Source of the DNA: an uncultured Myxococcales bacterium
GTDB lineage: Bacteria > Myxococcota_A > UBA9042
Direction: 5' to 3'
NCBI GenBank assembly: GCA_903919145.1
Contig: CAIXGW010000053.1
Location: forward strand, 1 to 57,781
DNA: 57,781 nucleotides
Position numbers and translations under genes: made by a program. Below are positions 42,321 to 51,930 of the stretch, in pieces (within the stretch, counting starts at the first letter, position 1; every line of letters starts with the position of its first letter). Under the pieces are notes generated by a model. It was given only the letters and a program-made list of their open reading frames with translations, did not search any database and had not been told where the DNA came from.

Positions 42321-43106
42321 TCAAAGTTGGGCCTCTGGCGGGGCCATGGCGTCCAGCAGAGTCTGCCCAACCACAGCCAGGTCAGGCAGCGGGCAGACGG
42401 CAAAAGCCTGCAGGCCTTGATCGACCAGGGCCTGGGCAGTGGTGGGGCCAATGGCTGCCCACTGGCACTGACGCGCCTGGGGAAACCACTGCAGCAGGCG
42501 CGCTACCGCTGAAGGGGCGGCCGCGTACACCAGGGTCTGCGGCCCCAGCCAAGCCGGATCGACCGGAGGCAGCGGCGGCTCGCTGTTGGCATAGACAGTG
42601 GCGACGCGCACATCGCAGCTGCGGCGGGCCAGGCCTTCGGACAGATCGCGGCGGGCCAGGCGACCCTGCACCACCAGCACCGTCTTGTTGGGCAGCAGCT
42701 GGTCGGCCACCAGCTGGGCCAGGTGGGCGGCGGTAGAGGGCTCGTTGGCGACGATAGCGACCGTCAGGCCGGCCGATCGCAGGGCATCGGCTGTGCCTTC
42801 GCCAACCGCGGCCAGCAGCAGACCCGGTCGCGCCAGCCCCTGGGCGCCCATCTGCCGCAGCCACGCCGACACGCCGTGGCGACTGGTAAAAGTGACCGCG
42901 CGGGCCAGGCCAAGCCAGTGCTCTACCGCTTGGCGGTCGGGCTCCACCGGGATGTCGACCAAGGCCGCCGTGGGCCACTCGGCGATGGCGAGGCCCTGCC
43001 CGGCTGGCGCGTGGGCGGCGAGCCACTGGCGCAGCGGCAGGTTGTCTTCGGGGCTGCGGGTCAGGGCTATCTGCCGCGGATGGGGGAAACCGATCGCCAA
43101 AGACAT
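42321..43106 (-). CDS. hemD: Uroporphyrinogen-III synthase
   Basis: 261 residues from ATG 43106 (GGAG 5 nt upstream; GTG 43109 immediately before is in frame). HemD sequences are poorly conserved, but the two-domain pattern is visible: 'IALTRSPEDN' at the start, 'VTFTSRHGVSAWLRQM', 'LAAVGEGTADALRSAGLTV', and in the second domain 'VLVVQGRLARRDLSEGL', 'VYANSEPPLPP' and 'AAIGPTTAQALVDQGL'. It closes hydroxymethylbilane to uroporphyrinogen III. Placement directly before hemL supports the call. Confidence 0.85.
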   Translation of the reverse strand: MSLAIGFPHPRQIALTRSPEDNLPLRQWLAAHAPAGQGLAIAEWPTAALVDIPVEPDRQAVEHWLGLARAVTFTSRHGVSAWLRQMGAQGLARPGLLLAAVGEGTADALRSAGLTVAIVANEPSTAAHLAQLVADQLLPNKTVLVVQGRLARRDLSEGLARRSCDVRVATVYANSEPPLPPVDPAWLGPQTLVYAAAPSAVARLLQWFPQARQCQWAAIGPTTAQALVDQGLQAFAVCPLPDLAVVGQTLLDAMAPPEAQL

Positions 43107-43131
43107 CACAACTCCGCCGCAGATGCCGCGT

Positions 43132-44217
43132 TCACGCCAGAGATTCCAGGGTCATGTCGAGATCGGCCATCCGCGGCCCGCGGTCGTGGCTGTCTTGCGG
43201 TCGTTCAAAAATCGGCAGGGGCTTGCCTGCGTCGGCCACCAGCGCCTCGGCCAGGGCCAGGCAGGCCAGCAGCTGCACGGGCTCCAGCGCTTGCTCCAGG
43301 GTGCGGCCAAGCGCGGCGGCGATTCGCAGGCCCAGGGCAATACCCTCTTGGAGTTCAGCGTGACCGCGCTCTAGCGACTGGTCGCGGTCCAGCGGAATCG
43401 CAAAGTAGCGCAGGGCAAGGTAGGCCTCTAGCGCCATGCTGGCCACGCGCTCAGCTGGCGCTACCCACAGCCGCAAGGGCTCTCTCCAGTCTTCGCCCAA
43501 GGCCTTGCCCAGGGTGCGCAGCTGATCCTGGTCCAGGTCCAGATCTGGAAACAGCGGAGCCGCCTTGGCAACAAACGCCGCCAGCGCCTTGCCGTCAGCC
43601 GCCGCCATGCGCACCTCAAGATGCGAACGAAAGGCCAAAAAGGCCCGCGGCGTCAGCAAGGCCGGCTGGGTGGGCACGGTCAGCTCGCCAATGACCTGGT
43701 CGACCAGGTGAGCCGCGCGCGCCAAGCGGGCCAGCAGCGACAGTGTGGAGTCGGCGTTGATGTCGAGCAGGAGCTCGCGCAGTTTCTGGTAGGAGCGCCA
43801 GGGAATGACCGCAGCTCCGGCCAGAGGCACGGCCTTGGTGATCCCCGCCGGCTGAAAAACCTGAAGCGGGGCGCGCCATCCCCCTTCCGAGTGCGCCAGG
43901 TCCACCGCCTCTTCCGCCGCCACCACATAGGCGCGAACCATCGGGCACAGCGTGGAAAAGTACAGCTCTGCGCCAGAGGGCGTGGCCAGGGCGGCGATCG
44001 GAAAGTCGCCGACCAGCACCGCCGGCTTGGCGACCGGACCGTTGCCAGCGGCCAGCCGCGCCGCGCCGCGCAGCAGGGCTTTCTCTGTGTCGCGGAAAGG
44101 AAATTGGCCGGGAACTGCCCCCTTGACCGCCGCAGCCGCGCGCATCGCCTCGCGGCAGGCACAATCCCCATCGCCACATTCAAATCCGTCTAGAACGGCC
44201 GGAAAGACGACGCGCAT
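43132..44217 (-). CDS. Unknown protein with N-terminal Cys motif, in operon with hemD-hemL
   Basis: 361 residues from ATG 44217, chosen because AGGAG is 7 nt upstream (ATG 44238 has none). The N-terminus carries 'FECGDGDCACREAM', a C-x4-C-x-C cluster that could bind metal or an Fe-S cluster. It continues with 'AVLVGDFPIAALATPSGAEL' and 'LYFSTLCPMVRAYVVAAEEA', and the C-terminal ~200 residues are mainly helical. There is a faint resemblance to YkgJ/FliB-type Cys-rich proteins, too weak to name. It ends 26 nt before the hemD start, so co-transcription with tetrapyrrole genes is likely. Function unknown. Confidence 0.75.
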   Translation of the reverse strand: MRVVFPAVLDGFECGDGDCACREAMRAAAAVKGAVPGQFPFRDTEKALLRGAARLAAGNGPVAKPAVLVGDFPIAALATPSGAELYFSTLCPMVRAYVVAAEEAVDLAHSEGGWRAPLQVFQPAGITKAVPLAGAAVIPWRSYQKLRELLLDINADSTLSLLARLARAAHLVDQVIGELTVPTQPALLTPRAFLAFRSHLEVRMAAADGKALAAFVAKAAPLFPDLDLDQDQLRTLGKALGEDWREPLRLWVAPAERVASMALEAYLALRYFAIPLDRDQSLERGHAELQEGIALGLRIAAALGRTLEQALEPVQLLACLALAEALVADAGKPLPIFERPQDSHDRGPRMADLDMTLESLA

Positions 44218-44269
44218 CCAAGGCTCCTGACGCCGCATTGAGGCGGGCAGCGCTCCGTTCTACCCCAGA

Positions 44270-44662
44270 CTAAGGATCAGTGCCAAGCGCTGGCCCCAGC
44301 CAATGGCCCTGGCGGTCCAGTAACCCCAAGGTATGCAGCACCAAAAACCAGCCCAGCGCCTCGCTTTCGTGCAGCAAGAACGCTGGCGGCAGTCGCTCGC
44401 GCCGGCGCAGGCACGCGGTGATCAACCCGCCGATGTCGCGCATCAGCAGCAGCATCTCGCCGGCTACTTCTCGGGTCTGTGCTTTGAGCGATTCCAGGTC
44501 CATGGGCGGCGCTGGCCCTTCTTCCAGCGCCCACAGCCGCGATCGGTTGGGTACGCGCGGATGACGGCTGCGGCGCTGGCCTGTGCCAAGCGGCGGATGG
44601 CGCTCGCGGTTGTCGACGTACAGGGAGCCTGTGCCGGTGCGGGTGCGGAACATCGGATGCAC
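44270..44662 (-). CDS. Small hypothetical protein downstream of rplC
   Basis: 130 residues from GTG 44662 (a GAGGGGG stretch lies upstream; ATG 44653 is an alternative). The first ~50 residues are Arg/Pro-rich and may not be real protein. The C-terminal ~75 residues ('MDLESLKAQTREVAGEMLLL', 'LPPAFLLHESEALGWFLVLH') look like a compact helical domain with reasonable codon structure, so translation might start at the internal ATG near 44503. I recognise no family. It lies between the unknown gene at 43132 and rplC on the same strand. Confidence 0.5.
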   Translation of the reverse strand: MHPMFRTRTGTGSLYVDNRERHPPLGTGQRRSRHPRVPNRSRLWALEEGPAPPMDLESLKAQTREVAGEMLLLMRDIGGLITACLRRRERLPPAFLLHESEALGWFLVLHTLGLLDRQGHWLGPALGTDP

Positions 44663-44809
44663 GCCACCCCCTCAGGTCCGCAGCTGGCCGGCGCCCGGGC
44701 TCAGGCCAAGGCGCCAACCGGCGGTGAATGTCCAGGCCATTCATTGCCCAGCACTCTGTGCAGCTAACTGACCAGGTGTCTGTCCGAAGATTGTATTCGG
44801 ACGGGCGCC

Positions 44810-45466
44810 TCAGCTCTTCTTGGTCGCGACGCGAGCCGCTTCCTGGATCCACAGCAGCTGGCCGTTGGGGCCGGGGACGCTGCCGCGCAGGACGACCAGG
44901 TTCTTGTCGGCCTCTACCTGGACCACGGTCAGGTTCTGGATGGTCACCTGCTCGTCGCCGTAGTGGCCGGCCATCTTCTTGTTCAACCACACGCGACCCG
45001 GCGTGGTGCGGGTACCGAGCGAACCACCGTGGCGGAACACTTCGTGGGTACCGTGCGAGGCCTTGGGCATGTGGTAGTTGTGGCGCTTGATGACGCCGGT
45101 GAAGCCGCGGCCCTTGGTCTTGCCAACAATATCGACCAGCTGGCCGGGCTGAAACGAGGCAGCGGTCAGCACCAGGCCGACTTCGATCGCCGCGACGTCT
45201 TCGGCCGACACGCGCATCTCGCGGATGTGGGCGCAGGCCTCGACATTGGCCTTCTTGAACAGGCCGGCGTCGGGCTTGTTGATGTGCTTGGCCTTCTTGG
45301 TGCCAAAGCCGATGACCACCGCGTTGTAGCCGTCAGCGCCGTTCTCGCTCTTGACGCGCACGATCGGGCAAGGTCCGACTTCGAGCACGGTGACGGGAAT
45401 GCGCTGGCCTTCCGGGCCAAAAACCTGGGTCATGCCGACTTTGCGGCCGTAGAGTCCCTTTGCCAT
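44810..45466 (-). CDS. rplC: 50S ribosomal protein L3 (uL3), outside the usual S10 operon
   Basis: 218 residues from ATG 45466, with AGGAG 6 nt upstream. Typical bacterial uL3: 'MAKGLYGRKVGMTQVFGPEG', 'VDIVGKTKGRGFTGVIKRH', 'HGTHEVFRHGGSLGTRTTPG' and 'KKMAGHYGDEQVT'. At the position of the Gln methylated by PrmB in E. coli ('GSIGQNQTPG') this protein has Thr. uL3 is normally second in the rpsJ-rplC-rplD cluster; here neither neighbour is a ribosomal gene. A strong promoter lies 119 nt upstream. Confidence 0.96.
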   Translation of the reverse strand: MAKGLYGRKVGMTQVFGPEGQRIPVTVLEVGPCPIVRVKSENGADGYNAVVIGFGTKKAKHINKPDAGLFKKANVEACAHIREMRVSAEDVAAIEVGLVLTAASFQPGQLVDIVGKTKGRGFTGVIKRHNYHMPKASHGTHEVFRHGGSLGTRTTPGRVWLNKKMAGHYGDEQVTIQNLTVVQVEADKNLVVLRGSVPGPNGQLLWIQEAARVATKKS

Positions 45467-45584
45467 GATTGCTCCTGATACGCGCCAATTGAATGCGCGC
45501 CGAGTTGGAGTCCTACCCTAGAGGCGCCTGCACGACTGGCAGGGGCGATGGGGCAGACCTCGCCGGGCGTGGCGAGGGGGCGGA

Positions 45585-45613
45585 AGTGTATGCGCCCGCC
45601 CGCCAATCGTCAA
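45585..45613 (-). promoter_or_regulatory. Sigma70-type promoter for rplC
   Basis: On the minus strand TTGACG (45608-45613) and TACACT (45585-45590) are separated by exactly 17 nt, one of the best promoters in the window. Transcription would begin near 45578, leaving a leader of about 110 nt before ATG 45466, long enough for an autoregulatory structure. Confidence 0.65.
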
Positions 45614-45757
45614 GGGTGACAACGGGCTCACCTCCAGCTAGCCTGCCCCAGCCGGCTGCATTCGACACCACAGCAGCAGACGCCAGTGCACAGGATGGCG
45701 GAGCCTGCGGGGCCAGAGCCACGGATGCCACAGGGAGAGCGCGGCGGGGAGACGGAA

Positions 45758-46345
45758 ATGGACAGATTTCATGGTCAAAGGCAGAGCTGCGCTGCCGTTG
45801 GGCTGCGGGGCCTGGCCGCGCTGCTGGCAGCCCTCAGCTTGGCGACTGCCTGCAATGCCACCTACCAGCCGCGGCCAAGCAAGCTGCTCAAGTGGACGCT
45901 GATCGATGGCAGCCCCGCGGTGGTGCGCCTGGGAAGGGCTTATCCAGTCAATGGTTTTGGCCAGGGCCTGATCGAAGCGGTGGCCGACAATCCGCGCGCC
46001 CTGGAACACGCAGAGGCCCACCGCGAAGGCACTACCTGGGGGCTGATCACAGCGCTGGGCGGCGCCGCGGTGATGTTTGGCAGCCCCGTGCTGCTGCTGG
46101 CGGACTCTGACAATCCCGGCCAGGAGCCCTCTGCGGGCTCGGTGAGCCTGGCCATTGGCGGAGCCGTCACGGGAATCGTGCTCTACGGCCTGGGGCTGGG
46201 CATGGTCGCGTCGGCCCAGCCGCGGATGTACGACGCCGTCAACGTCTACAACGACGACCTGGAGGTCCTACTGCCGCCGCTGGCCGCACCTGTACCTCTG
46301 CCGGCGGCGGCTGCGGCGACGCCGACCGATGCGGGGCAACCGTGA
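45758..46345 (+). CDS. Small membrane lipoprotein coupled to purL
   Basis: 195 residues from ATG 45758 (GGGGAG 6 nt upstream; longer frame to 45686 lacks a site). The signal has lipobox 'LATAC'. Two hydrophobic segments follow, 'WGLITALGGAAVMFGSPVLL' and 'SLAIGGAVTGIVLYGLGLGM', then a Pro/Ala-rich tail. I recognise no family. Its TGA overlaps the GTG start of purL (GTGA), so the genes are translationally coupled even though no functional link with purine synthesis is obvious. Confidence 0.72.
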   Translation: MDRFHGQRQSCAAVGLRGLAALLAALSLATACNATYQPRPSKLLKWTLIDGSPAVVRLGRAYPVNGFGQGLIEAVADNPRALEHAEAHREGTTWGLITALGGAAVMFGSPVLLLADSDNPGQEPSAGSVSLAIGGAVTGIVLYGLGLGMVASAQPRMYDAVNVYNDDLEVLLPPLAAPVPLPAAAAATPTDAGQP

Positions 46346-48675
46346 CGCTGCGGGACGGTCACCCCAGTGTGGCGGCGGCGGCAGGCGAGGCCGTGATCCT
46401 GCCCAAAAGCATGTCTGCCCTAGAGTATCGCACCCTGGTTGGGCAGCTGGGCCGCTCGCCCAACGCGCTGGAGCTGACGGTGGTGGCGGCCCTGTGGTCC
46501 GAGCATTGCTCCTACAAGTCCACCCGCCACCTTCTGCCGCTGCTGCGCGGCGAGGCTCCGCAGCTGGTGCTGGGTCCGGGGCACAACGCCGGAGCCGTGG
46601 CCATAGGCCAAGACCCCCACGGCCACGACTGCTGCGCCGTGTTCAAGATGGAGTCGCACAACCACCCGTCTTTTCTAGAGCCCATCCAAGGCGCGGCGAC
46701 GGGCGTCGGCGGAATTCTGCGCGATGTGCTGGCCATGGGCGCCCGACCCATCGCCCTGCTAGACGCGCTGCGCTTTGGCGACCCGCAGCTGCCCCTGACG
46801 CGGCGGCTGGCCCAGGGCGTGGTCGAAGGTATCGCCTGGTTTGGCAATTGCGTAGGGGTTCCCGTGGTGGGTGGCAACCTGGCTTGCGCCAGTGCCTACA
46901 ACGGCAATCCGCTGGTCAATGTGCTGGCCTTGGGGCTGGTGCGCCGCGATCGGCTGCAGAGGGCGGTGACGGGGCCGCCGGGCAGCCGGCTGGTGCTGCT
47001 AGGGGCCGCCACCGGCCGCGATGGCGTCGGCGGTGCCACCATGGCCTCGGCGACGTTCTCTGCCGAGCCGCAGGACAGCGCCCGCCAGCGGCCTTCGGTG
47101 CAGATCGGCGACCCGTTTGTGGCCAATTGCGTGATCCAAGCCACCCTGGAGGTACTGGGCGCCGAGCTGGCCCTGGGCCTGCAGGACCTGGGCGCTGCAG
47201 GGCTGACGTCGGCGGCCTTTGAGATGGCCGTCCGCTCTGGGACCGGCCTGCACCTGGATCTGGACAGGGTGACCCTATGTCAAGCGGGCATGACACCTGA
47301 GGAAATTCTAATCTCAGAGAGCCAGGAGCGCATGGTGATAGCCGCGGCGCCCGAGCAGGTGGCGGCCGTCTGCGCCGTGGCGCGGCGTTGGGGACTCGCG
47401 GCAGAGGAGATCGGTCAGGTGATCGCCGAGCCGGTGGTGCGCTGCAACTGGCGTGGCGCGCAGGTGCTGGAATTGCCCACGGCTGTGGCCGATGGGTGGG
47501 TGCCCCAGGTGCTGCGGCCCTCTGCCAAGCCCGCACCTTGGGCTCAGCCGCCCCCAGTGGCGCCGCCACGGCTACCAGCACGGGCGTCTGCAGCTCAGTG
47601 GCTGGCGCTGCTGGGCGATCCAGCGATTGCCAGCAAGGCGGCGCTGTGGCGCAACTTTGACTGGCAGGTACAGGGCGGCACCGCCGTGGGCCCAGGGCTT
47701 GCCGAGGCGGCCATCGTGCAGACCTGGCCGGGCGGGCCCTCTTTGGCGCTGACCGCCGACTGCTGCGAGCGCTATGCCCGCGCCGCGCCACGCGCAGCCG
47801 CCCAGCACGCCGTCGCCGAGGCCTGTCGCAACCTGGCCTGCACCGGCGCCGCCGCGCTGGGTCTGACCGATTGCCTGAATTTTGGCAGCCCAGAAGACCC
47901 TGAGACGATGTGGAGCATTATCGAGACCTTTGAAGGTCTCGGCGACGCCGCCCGCGCCCTAGGCTGCCCGATCGTCTCTGGCAATGTCTCTTTGTACAAC
48001 GCCACCGGCGACGTAGCGGTGCCACCAACGGCGATGATCGGCGCCGTAGGGCTGCTGCCAGCTGGCGTGGCGCCCTGCCCCGCTGGCTTCCAGGGGTGCG
48101 GCGACGAGATCTGGCTGGTGGGGCGCTTTCGCCCGGGATTGGCTGGCACGCTGTGGGCACGCTGCCAGGGTCATCCAGAACAAGCACCAGCAAATGAAGT
48201 AGATTTTGCTGCAGAGCTGGCCCTGGGCCAGTGGTTGTGTGGTGAGGTGGCGGCCGGGAGGTTGCGCAGCGCCCTGGATGTCTCGGCCGGCGGTCTGGCC
48301 ATTGCCCTGGCCAAAGCCTGCCTGCGAGGTGCCGCTGCTGGTCTGGGCTGTGACTGCGCCGCCGCCGCGCTGGCCCCTGGGCCCCATAGCGCCGACTCGG
48401 CTGAGCTGTGGTTTGGCGAAACTTCGGCCGCTGCAGTCGTTTCCTGTGCGCCAGACACGCGGCTGGGGCTCACGGCCGACCAGCAAGCGGCCGGGCTGAC
48501 ACTGCAGCGGCTGGGCACGGTGCTGCCCGGCGAACAGGGGGTGCGCGCAGGCCCTTTGCACCTTGGGCTGGACGAACTGGCGCGGCCGTGGCGAGAATCC
48601 GTGGCCCGGCTGTTGTCGGTGCCGCCCGTGGGCGCGGATTTTCCCTTGTATGTGCGGGATCTTTGCAATAGTTGA
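46342..48675 (+). CDS. purL: Phosphoribosylformylglycinamidine synthase subunit PurL
   Basis: 777 residues from GTG 46342; small-type PurL that works with separate PurQ and PurS. It converts FGAR to FGAM with ATP and glutamine-derived ammonia. Signatures: 'WSEHCSYKSTRHLLPLL', 'FKMESHNHPSFLEPIQGAAT', 'GVGGILRDVLAMGARPIALL', 'GLQDLGAAGLTSAAFEMAV' and, in the second half, 'GLTDCLNFGSPEDPETMW' and 'GCPIVSGNVSLYN'. The 3' end overlaps the purF start by 26 nt. No purQ or purS is seen in the window. Confidence 0.96.
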   Translation: MTLRDGHPSVAAAAGEAVILPKSMSALEYRTLVGQLGRSPNALELTVVAALWSEHCSYKSTRHLLPLLRGEAPQLVLGPGHNAGAVAIGQDPHGHDCCAVFKMESHNHPSFLEPIQGAATGVGGILRDVLAMGARPIALLDALRFGDPQLPLTRRLAQGVVEGIAWFGNCVGVPVVGGNLACASAYNGNPLVNVLALGLVRRDRLQRAVTGPPGSRLVLLGAATGRDGVGGATMASATFSAEPQDSARQRPSVQIGDPFVANCVIQATLEVLGAELALGLQDLGAAGLTSAAFEMAVRSGTGLHLDLDRVTLCQAGMTPEEILISESQERMVIAAAPEQVAAVCAVARRWGLAAEEIGQVIAEPVVRCNWRGAQVLELPTAVADGWVPQVLRPSAKPAPWAQPPPVAPPRLPARASAAQWLALLGDPAIASKAALWRNFDWQVQGGTAVGPGLAEAAIVQTWPGGPSLALTADCCERYARAAPRAAAQHAVAEACRNLACTGAAALGLTDCLNFGSPEDPETMWSIIETFEGLGDAARALGCPIVSGNVSLYNATGDVAVPPTAMIGAVGLLPAGVAPCPAGFQGCGDEIWLVGRFRPGLAGTLWARCQGHPEQAPANEVDFAAELALGQWLCGEVAAGRLRSALDVSAGGLAIALAKACLRGAAAGLGCDCAAAALAPGPHSADSAELWFGETSAAAVVSCAPDTRLGLTADQQAAGLTLQRLGTVLPGEQGVRAGPLHLGLDELARPWRESVARLLSVPPVGADFPLYVRDLCNS

Positions 48676-50002
48676 CCACCCAGAGGCCGCACACCTGACG
48701 GGCATTGGCTTGGCGGCGCTGCAGCACCGCGGCCAAGAGAGCGCCGGGCTGGCGGTGGCCAATGCCGGAAAACTCGCGGTCTGCCGCCAGGTTGGCAGCG
48801 TGGCCCACGTGCTGCGGCCCGACCTGCTGCAGCAGCTGGTCGGCACCTCAGCGATTGGCCATGTGCGCTACGCCACCAGCGGCGATCAGCGCGCCCGCGA
48901 CGCTCAGCCGCTGATCAGCGCCCAAGCCGGCCACCAGCTCGCCATCGCCCACAACGGCCACCTGACCAACGCCCGGCCGCTGCGCCGGGCCCTGGACCGC
49001 GGCAACAGCCCGTTTGCCACCGGCACCGACACCGAAGTCATCCTGCACCTGCTGGCCCGCCACCCCGGTCCGGATTTGGCCAAGCGCCTGGCGGCGGTGC
49101 TGGCCGATGTGCAGGGGGCCTATACGCTGGCGGTGAGCGACGGCGTGCAGACCGTGGTCGCCCGCGATCCGCGTGGCTGGCGACCGCTGGTGCTGGGGCG
49201 CAAGCCCTCTCGCCTGGGCACGGCGTGGCTGGCGGCCTCCGAGACGGTGGCGCTGAGCGCTTGCGGCGCGGAGGTGGTGCGCGAAGTCCAACCCGGCGAA
49301 ATTGTCACCCTTGGCCGCCAGGGTGTGGGCGCCTCGGAGTTCCTCAGTCCCCAGCTGCCGCGGCGCGCCTGCGTCTTTGAGCTGGTCTATTTTGCCAGGC
49401 CCGACAGTGACTTGTTTGGCCAGGGCGTGTTTGCCACCCGCCACCGTCTGGGCGAGCAACTGGCCAGCGAGCAGCCGGTAGAGGCCGACGTCGTGGTGCC
49501 CATTCCAGACAGCGGCACCGCGGCAGCGCTGGGCTATGCACGGCGTTCTGGCCTGCCCTATGAGCCTGGGCTGCTGCGGGCACCGGAAGGGGGCCGCACC
49601 TTCATCCAGCCGACCCAAGCCCTGCGCGAGCTGGGCGTGCGCCGCAAGCTGCAGCCGGTACCCGAGCTGGTGCGCGGCATGCGGCTGGTGCTGGTCGATG
49701 ACAGTCTGGTGCGCGGGACCACCTCGCGCCAAGCCATTGCCTTGCTGCGCCAGGCCGGCGCCAAGGAGATCCACCTGCGCATCGCGGCGCCGCCCATGCA
49801 GTGGCCGTGCTGGTACGGCATTGACACCCCAGACCGCCAGGAACTCTTGGCGGCACGCCTGGATGCGGTGTCGATCGCCCAGTGGCTCGGCGCCGACTCG
49901 ATTGGCTACCTCAGCGAGCCGGGTCTGCTGCGCGCCGTGGGCGGCGATGGCTGGTGCACGGCCTGCTTCTCTGGCGTCTACCCGCTGCCCCTGGAGGTCT
50001 GA
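48650..50002 (+). CDS. purF: Amidophosphoribosyltransferase
   Basis: 450 residues from ATG 48650, inside the end of purL. This start gives 'MCGIFAIVDH' with the nucleophile Cys at position 2, exposed when Met is removed; there is no propeptide. The glutaminase domain has 'ALQHRGQESAGLAV' and 'GHVRYATSGDQRARDAQPL'. The PRPP-binding loop is 'RLVLVDDSLVRGTTSRQ'. Four Cys at the positions of the Bacillus-type [4Fe-4S] cluster are present ('RACVFELVYFARPDS', 'WPCWYGIDTPDR', 'GWCTACFSGVYP'), so an Fe-S enzyme is inferred. First committed step of purine synthesis, PRPP plus Gln to phosphoribosylamine. Confidence 0.96.
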   Translation: MCGIFAIVDHPEAAHLTGIGLAALQHRGQESAGLAVANAGKLAVCRQVGSVAHVLRPDLLQQLVGTSAIGHVRYATSGDQRARDAQPLISAQAGHQLAIAHNGHLTNARPLRRALDRGNSPFATGTDTEVILHLLARHPGPDLAKRLAAVLADVQGAYTLAVSDGVQTVVARDPRGWRPLVLGRKPSRLGTAWLAASETVALSACGAEVVREVQPGEIVTLGRQGVGASEFLSPQLPRRACVFELVYFARPDSDLFGQGVFATRHRLGEQLASEQPVEADVVVPIPDSGTAAALGYARRSGLPYEPGLLRAPEGGRTFIQPTQALRELGVRRKLQPVPELVRGMRLVLVDDSLVRGTTSRQAIALLRQAGAKEIHLRIAAPPMQWPCWYGIDTPDRQELLAARLDAVSIAQWLGADSIGYLSEPGLLRAVGGDGWCTACFSGVYPLPLEV

Positions 50003-50103
50003 GGGCGGTCTTGGCGGGCCCAGGGCTCGGGGCGTGCGTCTTCTGCCAGGCAGGGCAATGCCCCGACTTGGGCGACCGTACTTGCCCCCGTGGACCTGCA
50101 CGG

Positions 50104-50131
50104 TTGCATCGCAGTCAGGGGAGGCTATCAT
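50104..50131 (+). promoter_or_regulatory. Candidate promoter for the Ser/Thr kinase gene
   Basis: TTGCAT (50104-50109) and TATCAT (50126-50131) with a 16-nt spacer, in the 197-nt gap after purF. The leader to ATG 50200 would be about 60 nt. Confidence 0.42.
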
Positions 50132-50199
50132 GGGCGCCTATTATCGAGCATGGCGGTAGTTCACGGCGCGAGTGGTCTGGCCTGAACCCTGCAGGGAGA

Positions 50200-51920
<1,721 letters not shown>

Positions 51921-51930
<10 letters not shown>

